Origin: Bifidobacterium avesanii
GTDB taxonomy: Bacteria > Actinomycetota > Actinomycetes > Actinomycetales > Bifidobacteriaceae
Direction of reading: 5' to 3'
Length of the DNA stretch: 64,000 nucleotides
Assembly: GCF_009299475.1 (NCBI RefSeq)
Contig: NZ_WBSN01000005.1
Span: forward strand, 1 to 64,000
This document shows positions 34,222-43,096 of this stretch, in pieces. The position numbers and the translations under genes are program-made. How positions within the stretch are numbered: the stretch's first letter is position 1; every line of letters begins with the position of its first letter. The notes under the pieces were generated by a model. That model did no database searches, was not told the origin of the DNA, and worked only from the letters and a program-made list of their open reading frames with translations.

Positions 34222-35085
34222 ATGCGCGCATCGTCGCGCGTCGCCATCCGTTCGGCGGACCGGTCGTCCGCGCGTACCCGAACCGGGGCGCGCACGCCCG
34301 TCGGTGTGACCTCTCGTCATCTTCCGACGCGCCTGACGGCCGCCATCGCCGCATGGCTGTCGACGCTTGTATTGCTGTTGTGGTGGTACGCCGCCACCCT
34401 CTCCCCCGCCGAAACCCGGCCGCTGCCCTCCCCCGGCGAAGTCATCGCCGCGCTGGGCGACCTGGCCGAGGAGGGCCTGCTGTGGCCGTCGGTCGGCATG
34501 AGCCTCGCCCGCGTGTGCGCCGGGCTCGCGCTCGGCACGGCGCTCGCCCTGCCCGCCGCGCTCGTCGCCGGGGCGTCCCGGCTGGGACTGGCGATCATCG
34601 ACAAGCCGGTGCACATGCTCAGGGCCATCCCGTTCCCGGCGCTTTCGCCGCTGCTCATCATCTGGATCGGCATCGACGAGTCCATGAAGGTCGCGCTCAT
34701 CGCGATCGGCGTGTTCGGCCTCATCTACGTGAACGTGCGCGACGGCGTGCGGGCCATCGACCCGCGCCTGATCGAGCTCGCGCGCGCCTACCGCATGGAC
34801 CGGCGGACCGTGTTCCTGCGCATCCTGCTGCCGGGCGCGCTGCCGAGCTTCATGACCGGCATGCGCTTCGCGATCACCGTCTCGTGGATCGCGCTGGTCA
34901 CGTGCGAGACCGTGAACTCCACAGTCGGGCTGGGCTACATCCTCTCTCGCGCGCAGCAGTTCTCACGCACGGACCAGATGGTGCTGTGCGTGATCCTCTA
35001 CGCCGCGCTCGGCCTCGCCTCGGAGGCGCTGGTCGGGCTCATCGAACGCGCCGCCATGCCGTACCGGGCCGTCGCCGCGCGCTGA
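34222..35085 (+). CDS. ABC transporter permease for a thiamine precursor (ThiX-like)
   Basis: A 287-residue permease of the SsuC/TauC/ThiX type, with about six membrane segments and the EAA-type loop IDPRLIELARAYRMDRRTVFLRILLPGALP (read at about residues 173-202). The ATG directly follows the TPP riboswitch, which is the main evidence that the substrate is thiamine or its pyrimidine precursor HMP. The N-terminal 30 residues are Arg/Ser-rich. First gene of a permease, receptor, ATPase operon. Confidence 0.83.
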   Translation: MRASSRVAIRSADRSSARTRTGARTPVGVTSRHLPTRLTAAIAAWLSTLVLLLWWYAATLSPAETRPLPSPGEVIAALGDLAEEGLLWPSVGMSLARVCAGLALGTALALPAALVAGASRLGLAIIDKPVHMLRAIPFPALSPLLIIWIGIDESMKVALIAIGVFGLIYVNVRDGVRAIDPRLIELARAYRMDRRTVFLRILLPGALPSFMTGMRFAITVSWIALVTCETVNSTVGLGYILSRAQQFSRTDQMVLCVILYAALGLASEALVGLIERAAMPYRAVAAR

Positions 35086-35180
35086 GCCGGCCGCCCGTTC
35101 CCGCCGGTTCCGCCGGCTCCGCCACCGTGTTTTTCATTATCCATCGTTTTGTTTATTTGAGTTCTAAGGACCAATCCATC

Positions 35181-36179
35181 ATGTTCAACTTCAACACCGC
35201 CAACCTCCGCACCCGCCTCCTCCGCCCGATCGCCGCACTGGCCGCCGCGGCGCTGCTCGCCCCGCTCGCCGCCTGCGGTTCCGCGCCCAATTCCTCCGCG
35301 TCCGCCTCCACGGACACCATCCGCGTGGCCTACCTGTCCACCGCGAACTTCCTGACGACCGTGCGCGACGAATCGTTCCTCAAGGACACCATGGCCCCGT
35401 ACAAGGCCGACTTCTCCGGCCCGTACAACCCGCCGGACGACGCGTACACCGTGGTCATGTCCGGCAAGGCCGACGCGTCGAGCACCGGCACCGGCCACTA
35501 CATCAACCTAGTCTCGCAGGGCGCCCCGTGGGTCGCGTTCGCCATCGAGTACTACAACGGCGACTCGCAGGGCATCGTGGCCGCGCCCGGCAGCAACGTG
35601 AACTCGCTGCAGGACCTCGTCGGCAAGCGCATCGGCATCGACAAGAAGGGCGCCACCGGCGACTACATCGTGCGCGCCGCGTTCGCCCACGCCGGACTCG
35701 ACTACGACAGCGTGGAGAAGGTGGAGCTCAGCCAGACCGACTTCGCCGCCGCGTTCTCCTCCGGCAAGATCGACGCCCTCGCCACGTACGACCAGAACCT
35801 CGCCTCCGCCATCGCGACCCCGGGCTCGAAGCTGCTCGTGACCGGCAAGGACTACGACTCGAAGAACGTCTCGCTGCACATGGTGTCCAAGGCGTTCGCC
35901 ACCGCGCATCCGGAGATCGTCAAGAAGCTCTACCAGGCGCTCGTCAAGGAGTCGGACCGCGCTCAGAGCGACCCGGAGTTCATCTACGACGCGTACAAGA
36001 AGTTCGGCGCCTCCGACCAGATCGTGGATCAGGTGCGCAAGTTCGACGTGCCGGAGATCCTGCCCGTGGACGACAAGGGCCGCCAGATGCTCGAGGACAT
36101 CGCCCAGCAGTATGTGGACTTCGGGTTCATCAAGGCCAAGCCGGACCTGACCGACCACGTGATTGACTGCACCAAGTGA
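35181..36179 (+). CDS. NMT1/THI5-like substrate-binding lipoprotein (ThiY-like)
   Basis: A 332-residue extracytoplasmic receptor with signal peptide and lipobox LAACG near residue 31. The fold is the NMT1/SsuA type: IRVAYLSTANFLTTVRDESF, a Pro-Tyr ligand region, VNSLQDLVGKRIGIDKKGAT, and LATYDQN. Such proteins bind HMP or formyl-aminopyrimidine in ThiXYZ systems; aliphatic sulfonate binding is excluded mainly by the riboswitch. An AGGA lies ahead of the ATG. Confidence 0.82.
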   Translation: MFNFNTANLRTRLLRPIAALAAAALLAPLAACGSAPNSSASASTDTIRVAYLSTANFLTTVRDESFLKDTMAPYKADFSGPYNPPDDAYTVVMSGKADASSTGTGHYINLVSQGAPWVAFAIEYYNGDSQGIVAAPGSNVNSLQDLVGKRIGIDKKGATGDYIVRAAFAHAGLDYDSVEKVELSQTDFAAAFSSGKIDALATYDQNLASAIATPGSKLLVTGKDYDSKNVSLHMVSKAFATAHPEIVKKLYQALVKESDRAQSDPEFIYDAYKKFGASDQIVDQVRKFDVPEILPVDDKGRQMLEDIAQQYVDFGFIKAKPDLTDHVIDCTK

Positions 36180-36190
36180 GGTTTTAAGCG

Positions 36191-36955
36191 ATGACGTCCG
36201 CCTTTCCCGCTTCCAACTCCGCCGATTCCGCCGCCGGCTCCTCCCCGGCTCCCGCTTCCCCTGCTCCCGTGGCCTCGTTCCGCGACGTGTCCCTCGCCTT
36301 CGACGGCACGCCCGTGCTGCGCGGCGTCTCCTTCGACGTGGCGCCGGGCGAGTTCGTATGTCTCACGGGCCGCTCGGGCTCCGGCAAGTCCACGCTGCTG
36401 CGCCTCGCCGCGGGGCTGCTCGCGCCCGGTTCCGGCGCGGTGGACGTGACCGAGGACACGGCGTTCGGGTTCCAGGATTCCCGGCTCGTGCCGTGGGAGC
36501 GGCTGTGGCGCAACGTCACGCTGGGCATGCGCGGTTCGCGGGCGGAGCTGCGCGCGGTGGCCGAGCGGGCGCTCAGGGCGGTGCAGCTGGACGGGCGCGC
36601 GGACGATTGGCCCGCGGAGTTGTCCGGCGGTCAGGCGCAGCGCGTCTCGCTGGCCCGCGCTCTGGTCCGGGAGCCGCGGCTGCTGCTGCTCGACGAGCCG
36701 TTCGGGGCCCTCGACGCGCTCACCCGCCTCGACATGCAGGATCTGCTGGCCGGGCTGCGGGCGTCGCACGGCTGGTCGGTGCTCATGGTCACGCACGACG
36801 TGGCCGAGGCGGTGCGGCTCGCAGACCGGGCGCTGGTGCTGGCCGACGGGCGCATCGGCGCCGAACTCGACATCGACCGCACGCGGCTCGACCGCCACGG
36901 CCGGCCCGCGGACCACGCCGCGCTCGAGGACCGTCTGCGCGACGCGCTGCGGTAG
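36191..36955 (+). CDS. ABC transporter ATP-binding protein (ThiZ-like)
   Basis: A 254-residue ATPase. Walker A GRSGSGKST, Q-loop FGFQDSRLVPW, signature LSGGQAQRVSLARAL, Walker B LLLLDEPFGALDALTR and H-loop VTHDVAEA are intact. A Ser/Ala/Pro stretch of 25 residues precedes the domain. It starts 11 bp after the receptor gene and ends the operon; a strong hairpin follows at 36994-37041. Confidence 0.88.
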   Translation: MTSAFPASNSADSAAGSSPAPASPAPVASFRDVSLAFDGTPVLRGVSFDVAPGEFVCLTGRSGSGKSTLLRLAAGLLAPGSGAVDVTEDTAFGFQDSRLVPWERLWRNVTLGMRGSRAELRAVAERALRAVQLDGRADDWPAELSGGQAQRVSLARALVREPRLLLLDEPFGALDALTRLDMQDLLAGLRASHGWSVLMVTHDVAEAVRLADRALVLADGRIGAELDIDRTRLDRHGRPADHAALEDRLRDALR

Positions 36956-36993
36956 GCGACGCCCGGGCGCATGCGATGCGCGCCCATTGACAA

Positions 36994-37041
36994 GAATCGC
37001 CGTTTGCATCAAGGCTCTTTCGGAGATGCAAACGGCGATTC
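36994..37041. terminator. Bidirectional terminator after the thiamine-precursor operon
   Basis: A perfect 17-bp stem (GAATCGCCGTTTGCATC, 36994-37010, with 37025-37041) closes a 14-base loop and is followed by CGTATTTGTT. It separates convergent genes. Confidence 0.8.
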
Positions 37042-37071
37042 CGTATTTGTTGACGGAGGTATGGCGGGCCG

Positions 37072-37584
37072 CTACAGCAGCTGTTCCATGCCGACCTTGT
37101 AAGGCTTGAGGCCCATGCGCTCGTAGAAGGCCTGCGAGCCAGGGTTGCACGACCACACGTTGAGCGTCACGTTGTGGCATCCGGCCGCGCGTGCGAAGTC
37201 GATCACGTGCCGGTACAGCGCGGCGCCCACGTGCCGCCCGCGCGCCGACTCGTCCACGCAGATGTCGTCGATGTACAGCGTGAGGACGTCGGTGAGGATG
37301 TTGCTGTTCTCGTGACGCTGGAAGATGCAGAACGCGTAGCCGAGCAGCGTGGCGTCGTCGGGGGCGAAGGCGCCGAACACCGGGGTTCGCTCGCTGGCGA
37401 GGATGCCGGCGAGCTCGTCGTTCGTGTATTTGGTCGCGCCGGTTTTGAACAGGTCCGGCCGGCCGTTGTGATGGACCTCCAGCACCTCGCGCAGGAGGCG
37501 GTGGAGCTCGGGGATGTCACGATTCTCCGCGCGGCGGATGTGGAGCTGCGTCGGCGATGATTGCGGTTGCGTTGGCGTTGTCAT
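37072..37584 (-). CDS. GNAT-family N-acetyltransferase
   Basis: A 170-residue acetyl-CoA-dependent transferase. The acetyl-CoA loop reads VDESARGRHVGAALYRH, preceded by TLYIDDICV and followed by VTLNVWSCNPGSQAFYERMG. The layout resembles RimI-like and diamine acetyltransferases; the acceptor is unknown. A Gln/Pro/Ser stretch precedes the domain. No clear ribosome site is seen. Confidence 0.82.
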   Translation of the reverse strand: MTTPTQPQSSPTQLHIRRAENRDIPELHRLLREVLEVHHNGRPDLFKTGATKYTNDELAGILASERTPVFGAFAPDDATLLGYAFCIFQRHENSNILTDVLTLYIDDICVDESARGRHVGAALYRHVIDFARAAGCHNVTLNVWSCNPGSQAFYERMGLKPYKVGMEQLL

Positions 37585-37724
37585 GGACGACAGTGTAGCC
37601 GCGCGCGGGGCGGATTGACGTCCCGGGACCGCGCAACGGCGAGGTCACGGCGTTGCCGCCACGGTCGGCCGGAACCGCCGCGGCGTCGCATGGCTTGCCA
37701 CGGAATACGCCGCGGACTGGACCG

Positions 37725-38738
37725 TCACAGGATCACGGACGAGACGACGGCCAGCGAGACGAGCGAGAACAGGGTGCTCACCAGCACGAATCCGGTGGCG
37801 TATTCGGGCATGTTGGAGCGGCGTCCGGTGAACATGGCGATCGTGGTCATGGTGGGCAGGCCCGCGATGAGCGCGATCATGACGATCATGTCGTGCGTGG
37901 CCGGCAGCAGTCCGGCGAGCGGCGTCCACGCGAGCAGGGCGTACAGCCCGATCGGGAACAGCAGCATCTTGGCCGCGAGTCCCACGTACAGCTCGTAGCG
38001 TCTCAGCACGCTCCACCAGCGCGTGGTGGCGAACAGGCCGCCCAGGTAGATGAGCGACATGGGCGTGGCCATGCCGCCGATGGTGTGCAGGGGCTTGAGG
38101 ATGAGGCCCGGCACGCGCACGCCGGCGAGGATGAGCGCGAGGGCGATCATGACGCCGATGAACGCGGGGTTGACGAACCGGCGCAGCAGTCCGGCCGCGC
38201 GGCTGGCGAACGACGGGCGCGGCACGGCGGTTTTGCTCCCGTTTCCAGCTTCGCCTCCGGCCCCGGGCGACGGCTTGGCGATCGGCTCGCACAGATACAC
38301 GCCGTACGTCCACAGAATCGCCTGATCGACGATCGACATGAGCGCCACGTAGATCGCGCCGCGGTCGGGGAACAGCGCCATGATGAGCGGGATGCCGAGG
38401 AAGCCGGCGTTGCCGAAGATGAGCGCCGCCTGAAAGACACGGCCGCGTTCGGCCCTGAGGCGCAACGCCCAGGCGAGGACGAAGAACGCGAGCGCGAGCA
38501 GGGCGTACATGACGGCGGTGAGCAGCATCACGCCCCAGTTGGCCGCGAGGTCCGCGCGGTCGGTGCCATCCACCGCGTTGGAGAACACGAGCACGGGGAT
38601 GAGCACGTTGAGCAGCAGCGAGCACATGCCGTTGAGCGCCACGGTGCCGTAGAACTTGAGGCGCACGCACCCGTAGCCGACCATGAGCATGATGAGGAAG
38701 CCCACGAGCTGCCCCACCACGACGCCGAACTGTCCCAT
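37725..38738 (-). CDS. AEC-family auxin-efflux-carrier-type transporter
   Basis: A 337-residue transporter with about ten membrane helices in two halves, split by a Pro/Gly-rich cytoplasmic loop (KPSPGAGGEAGNGSK). Signatures FGNAGFLGIPL and GGMATPMSLIYLGG fit the AEC family, whose bacterial members move malate, malonate or amino-acid-like anions. AAGGAAGGAA precedes the ATG. The substrate is unknown. Confidence 0.85.
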   Translation of the reverse strand: MGQFGVVVGQLVGFLIMLMVGYGCVRLKFYGTVALNGMCSLLLNVLIPVLVFSNAVDGTDRADLAANWGVMLLTAVMYALLALAFFVLAWALRLRAERGRVFQAALIFGNAGFLGIPLIMALFPDRGAIYVALMSIVDQAILWTYGVYLCEPIAKPSPGAGGEAGNGSKTAVPRPSFASRAAGLLRRFVNPAFIGVMIALALILAGVRVPGLILKPLHTIGGMATPMSLIYLGGLFATTRWWSVLRRYELYVGLAAKMLLFPIGLYALLAWTPLAGLLPATHDMIVMIALIAGLPTMTTIAMFTGRRSNMPEYATGFVLVSTLFSLVSLAVVSSVIL

Positions 38739-38796
38739 ACGTTCCTTCCTTTCCCGCCCCGACGACGCGCACTCCGCGCGATCCGCCGAGTCACCC

Positions 38797-41700
38797 CTAC
38801 TTGCGCGGCTGCGGCTTCCAGGCGAGATCGTTGAGCAGGTCGCTCGTCCAGTCCATCACCTGTTCGCCGCTCATCGGTCCGGAGCCGAGCGAGCCGGCGA
38901 ACGGCGCGGGGATGAGGTACGTGTGCGTGACGGGCCGGTACTGGGCGCCCTTGTAGATGCGGTTGATGCGCATCTGCATGGATTCGGGCGGGTCGATCTT
39001 GGCGATGCGCACGTTTTTGCCCTGAGCGATGATCTCCGAGATGCCGAGCTCGCGGGCCTTGGCGCGCAGCCGGGCCACGCCGAACAGCATTTCGAACTCC
39101 TCGGGCAGTTTGCCGTAACGGTCCGTGAGCTCCTCGGCGAGATCCTTCAGATCCTGTTCGGTGCGCGCGGCGGCGAGCTTGCGGTACGCCTCGAGGCGCA
39201 GCTTGTCCGAGTCGATGTAGTCGACCGGGATGGACGCCTCGATGGGCAGGTCGATGCTCACGGCGACCGGCTCGTGGCGCTCGGGCTCCTTGTACTGTTC
39301 CACGGCCTCGGAGACCATGCGGATGTACAGGTCGAAGCCGACGCCCTCGATGTGCCCGGACTGCTCGTCGCCCAGCAGGTTGCCGGTGCCGCGCAGCTCC
39401 AGATCCTTCATGGCCACGTCGAAGCCGGAGCCGAGGGCCGTGTTCTGCGCGATGGTGGCGAGACGGTCGTGCGACTGCTGGGTCATGGGCTTGGTCGGGT
39501 CGTACAGGAAGTACGCGTACGCGCGTTCGCGGCCGCGGCCCACGCGCCCTCGCAGCTGGTGGAGCTGGGAGAGGCCGAAGCGGTCGGCGTGGTCGACGAT
39601 CAGCGTGTTGGCGTTGGAGATATCCAGTCCGGTCTCGATGATCGTGGTGCACACGAGCACGTCGATGTCGCGGTGCCAGAAGTCGCGGATGATCTGGTCG
39701 AGCTGCTTCTCGCCCATCTTGCCGTGCGCGATGCCGACGCGCGCCTCGGGCACGAGCTCGTGGATCTTCGCGGCGATCTTGGAGATGTCCTGCACGCGGT
39801 TGTGCACGTAGAACACCTGTCCGCCGCGCAGCAGCTCGCGCCGTACGGCCGCGGTGACCTGCGCGTCCTCGTAGGCGCCCACGTAGGTGAGCACGGGCAG
39901 GCGGTCCTCGGGCGGGGTGGCGAGCGTGGACATTTCGCGGATGCCGGTCACGGCCATCTCCAGCGTGCGCGGGATTGGCGTGGCGGACAGGCTCAGCACG
40001 TCCACGTTGGTGCGGAGCGCCTTGAGGGTCTCCTTGTGCTCGACGCCGAAGCGCTGCTCCTCGTCGATGATCACGAGGCCCAGATCCTTGAACTTGATCT
40101 TGGGGTTCAGCAGCTTGTGCGTGCCGATCACCACGTCCACGCCGCCGGAGGCGAGCCCCTCGATGGTCTCGTTGATCTCCTTGGTCGTCTGGAAGCGGCT
40201 CATGGCGGCCACGGTGACCGGGAAGCCCTCATAGCGTTCGGTGAACGTCTCGTAGTGCTGCTGCACCAGCAGCGTGGTGGGCACGAGCACGGCCACCTGC
40301 TTGCCGTCCTGGATGGCCTTGAACGCGGCGCGCACGGCGATCTCCGTCTTGCCGAAGCCCACGTCGCCGCAGATGAGGCGGTCCATGGGCACGGGCTTCT
40401 CCATGTCCGCCTTGACCTCGTCGATGGTGGTGAGCTGGTCGGCCGTCTCCTGGTACGGGAAGGCGTCCTCGAGCTCCTTCTGCCACGGGGTGTCCGGGCT
40501 GAACGCGAAGCCGGGCGTGCGCTGGCGGGCCGAGTACAGCTTGACCAGATCCTCGGCGATCTCGTGCACGTGCTTGCGCGCCTTGGCCTTGGTGGCCGCC
40601 CAGTCGGAGCCGCCGAGCTTGTTGAGCTTGGGCACCTCCGCGCCGATGTACTTGCTCACCTGGTCGAGCTGGTCGGTGGGGATGAACAGCTTGTCCGCGG
40701 GGGCGCCGCGCTTGGACGGCGCGTACTCGATGATGAGGTACTCGCGCGTGGTCTGGTTCGCGCCTGCGCCGATGGTGCGCTGGCGCATGCCGACGAACCG
40801 GCCGATGCCGTGCTGCTCGTGCACCACGAAGTCGCCGGGCTTCAGCTCCATGAGGTCGATGGCCTTGCGACGGCGCTTGGGCGTCTTGGCCTGTCCGGCG
40901 GCGGACGTGTGGCCGGTGAGGTCGCGTTCGGTCAGGAGCGCGAGCTTGGCGGCCCGGTCGACGAATCCGTCGATGGCCCGCGAACGGATCGGGGTGATGG
41001 ATGCGATGCCGGTTTCGTGGATCGCGCGGCTGAGCCTAGCGAGCGTGCCCTGCGCGGCGGCGGTGACGACGACCTCGTAGCCCTTGTCCACGAGTCCGGC
41101 GATGCCGGCGTGGGCCTTGTCCTCGTTGCCGCGGAACGATTCGGGCGCCTCGGCGGCGAGCTGGACGTGCCCCGCGCGTTCCGGGTCCACGCCGAAGCTC
41201 GTGAGCTTCCACACGTCGTGTTCGCTGAAGGACAATGCGCTGATGGTCTCCCCGTAGTCGAGGAAGCTGGCCTCGTCGAAGCTGATGGGCGCGCCGGCGC
41301 CGTGCCCCGAGGCGGCCACATGCCAGCTGGCGGCGAGGAACTCGTTGGCGGTCTTGGCCAGGTCCTCGGCGGAACGGCGCAGCTTCTCCGGGTCGGAGAG
41401 CATGACGACCGCGTGCTTCGAAAGCATGCCGGCCACGGGCTCCAGCCTGTCCACGAGCGCGGGCAGCAGGGATTCCATGCCCTCCACGGGAATGGCGTTG
41501 GCGATGGATTCGAGCATGTCCTCGGCGTTCGGGATGGAGCCGATGAGCGCCTTGGCGCGCTTGCGGATCGCGTCGGTGAGCTGCAGCTCGCGACAGGGCG
41601 TGGCCCAGATGGTGTTGATCCCGTCGCCGTAGGTGCGCTGGTCGGAGGCGTGGAATTCGCGGATGGAATCGATCTCGTCGCCGAAGAACTCGATGCGCAC

Positions 41701-42381
41701 CGGATGCGGCGCGGTGGGCGGGAACACGTCGAGGATGCCGCCGCGCACCGCGAACTCGCCGCGGTCCATCACGAGGTCCGCGCGCGTGTACGCGTTCTCC
41801 ACGAGTCGTTTGCCGGCCTCGTCGAGCGCCAGCTCCTCTCCCACGGTGAACACGAGCGGCTCCACGTCGCCCAATCCGGCCACGACCGGCTGGATGAGCG
41901 AACGGATGGGCATGACGAGGATGCGGATGGGGCCGAACATGGGGTTGCTCGCGTCCGGGTGCCTGAGACGGCGGAACACGGCCATGCGGCTCGCGACGGT
42001 GTCCGCGCGCGGGCTCAGCCGCTCGTGCGGCAGCGTCTCCCACGCCTCGAGCTGGGCGATGCCGTTGGGGTCGCCGTCGTACCACGAGCGCAGGGCGTCC
42101 ACGGTTTCCTCGGCCTCGCGCCCGGAGGCGACCACGAGCACCACGGGCGCGCGCTTGGCCGTGGCGGCGGCGAGCGCCGGGCGCAGACCTTCGGGAACGC
42201 CGACGGTGAGCGTCGGATCCACGTCGGATTCGGGCACGTCGATGCGGCCTTCGGCGAGGTCTCGGAAGCTCGGATCGGTTTCAAGCCCGTCGAGCAGATG
42301 CGCGAGCGTGCCGTGGCCGACCGGCGCGTTCAGGGCCTTGCCCGCGGCCTTGCCCGGCGACGGAACTGGTTCAGCGGCCAT
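38797..42381 (-). CDS. mfd: Transcription-repair coupling factor Mfd
   Basis: An 1194-residue ATP-dependent translocase that removes stalled RNA polymerase and recruits UvrA. The UvrB-like N-terminus, CarD-like RNAP-binding module (LKPGDFVVHEQHGIGRFVG), helicase motifs CGDVGFGKTEIA, IIDEEQRFG, SATPIPRTL, VHNRVQDI, GRVGRGRERAYAYF and C-terminal TRCF domain appear in order. The start lies inside the end of pth (11-bp overlap), so translation is coupled. Confidence 0.97.
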   Translation of the reverse strand: MAAEPVPSPGKAAGKALNAPVGHGTLAHLLDGLETDPSFRDLAEGRIDVPESDVDPTLTVGVPEGLRPALAAATAKRAPVVLVVASGREAEETVDALRSWYDGDPNGIAQLEAWETLPHERLSPRADTVASRMAVFRRLRHPDASNPMFGPIRILVMPIRSLIQPVVAGLGDVEPLVFTVGEELALDEAGKRLVENAYTRADLVMDRGEFAVRGGILDVFPPTAPHPVRIEFFGDEIDSIREFHASDQRTYGDGINTIWATPCRELQLTDAIRKRAKALIGSIPNAEDMLESIANAIPVEGMESLLPALVDRLEPVAGMLSKHAVVMLSDPEKLRRSAEDLAKTANEFLAASWHVAASGHGAGAPISFDEASFLDYGETISALSFSEHDVWKLTSFGVDPERAGHVQLAAEAPESFRGNEDKAHAGIAGLVDKGYEVVVTAAAQGTLARLSRAIHETGIASITPIRSRAIDGFVDRAAKLALLTERDLTGHTSAAGQAKTPKRRRKAIDLMELKPGDFVVHEQHGIGRFVGMRQRTIGAGANQTTREYLIIEYAPSKRGAPADKLFIPTDQLDQVSKYIGAEVPKLNKLGGSDWAATKAKARKHVHEIAEDLVKLYSARQRTPGFAFSPDTPWQKELEDAFPYQETADQLTTIDEVKADMEKPVPMDRLICGDVGFGKTEIAVRAAFKAIQDGKQVAVLVPTTLLVQQHYETFTERYEGFPVTVAAMSRFQTTKEINETIEGLASGGVDVVIGTHKLLNPKIKFKDLGLVIIDEEQRFGVEHKETLKALRTNVDVLSLSATPIPRTLEMAVTGIREMSTLATPPEDRLPVLTYVGAYEDAQVTAAVRRELLRGGQVFYVHNRVQDISKIAAKIHELVPEARVGIAHGKMGEKQLDQIIRDFWHRDIDVLVCTTIIETGLDISNANTLIVDHADRFGLSQLHQLRGRVGRGRERAYAYFLYDPTKPMTQQSHDRLATIAQNTALGSGFDVAMKDLELRGTGNLLGDEQSGHIEGVGFDLYIRMVSEAVEQYKEPERHEPVAVSIDLPIEASIPVDYIDSDKLRLEAYRKLAAARTEQDLKDLAEELTDRYGKLPEEFEMLFGVARLRAKARELGISEIIAQGKNVRIAKIDPPESMQMRINRIYKGAQYRPVTHTYLIPAPFAGSLGSGPMSGEQVMDWTSDLLNDLAWKPQPRK

Positions 42382-42970
42382 TGAAGTGCTCCTGCGTCTT
42401 GGCGAGTCCGTCGAAGATGATCATTTCGGCGGCGTCGGCGCCGTCGGCGAGGAAGTCGGGCAGCTGCTTGCGCTGGTCGGGGCCGAAGCCGCCGAGCACC
42501 CAGTTGACGGTGTTGTCGTGCGCGCGGGGCCCGCGGGCCGCGTGCCCGACGCCCATGCGCACGCGCGCGTACTTGGGCGTGCCGAGCGAACGGTCAATGG
42601 ACTTGATGCCGTTGTGTCCGCCGGCGGATCCGCCGGCCTTGACCTTGATGCGGCCGAAGTCGAGGTCCATGTCGTCATGAATCACCACGATATGATCCGG
42701 CTCGATCTGGTAGTACGCGCTGATGGAGGCGACCGCGTTGCCGGAGTCGTTCATGTACGTGAGCGGCTTGGCGAGGAAGAACTTCACGTTGCGCCCCTCG
42801 AGGTTCATGACGCCCTTGCCGAGCTTGGCGAGCCCCTTGTGGTCCGCGAAGGCGACCGACCAGCGCTCCGCCAGCACGTCCGCCGTCATGAATCCCATGT
42901 TGTGCCGGGTGTTCTCGTACTTCGCGCCGGGGTTGCCCAATCCCACGACCAGCCAGAAATCAGATGCCAT
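42371..42970 (-). CDS. pth: Peptidyl-tRNA hydrolase
   Basis: A 199-residue enzyme that recycles peptidyl-tRNA dropped from ribosomes. Signatures: VVGLGNPGAKYENTRHNMGF with the catalytic His, KPLTYMNDSG, VIHDDMDLDFG, and GSAGGHNGIKSI. GGAGG lies just before the ATG at 42970; an upstream in-frame ATG at 43036 is less likely. It heads the pth-mfd pair. Confidence 0.96.
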   Translation of the reverse strand: MASDFWLVVGLGNPGAKYENTRHNMGFMTADVLAERWSVAFADHKGLAKLGKGVMNLEGRNVKFFLAKPLTYMNDSGNAVASISAYYQIEPDHIVVIHDDMDLDFGRIKVKAGGSAGGHNGIKSIDRSLGTPKYARVRMGVGHAARGPRAHDNTVNWVLGGFGPDQRKQLPDFLADGADAAEMIIFDGLAKTQEHFNGR

Positions 42971-43096
42971 CGTTGCGTTCCTCCGCTTGTTGCCGTTGCC
43001 TCGTCCTTCGCGCGCACGCAGCCGCGCCGCGCCCAAACCGAGGAGATTCTACCCGCCCGGCCCGATTTTGCGCTCCGCGCCCGTTGTCCATCCGCA

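Noticed and set aside
38683..42384. 1233-codon open frame opposite mfd
   Set aside because: Complete overlap with a textbook Mfd; the translation is low-complexity Val/Leu/Gly/Arg shadow sequence.
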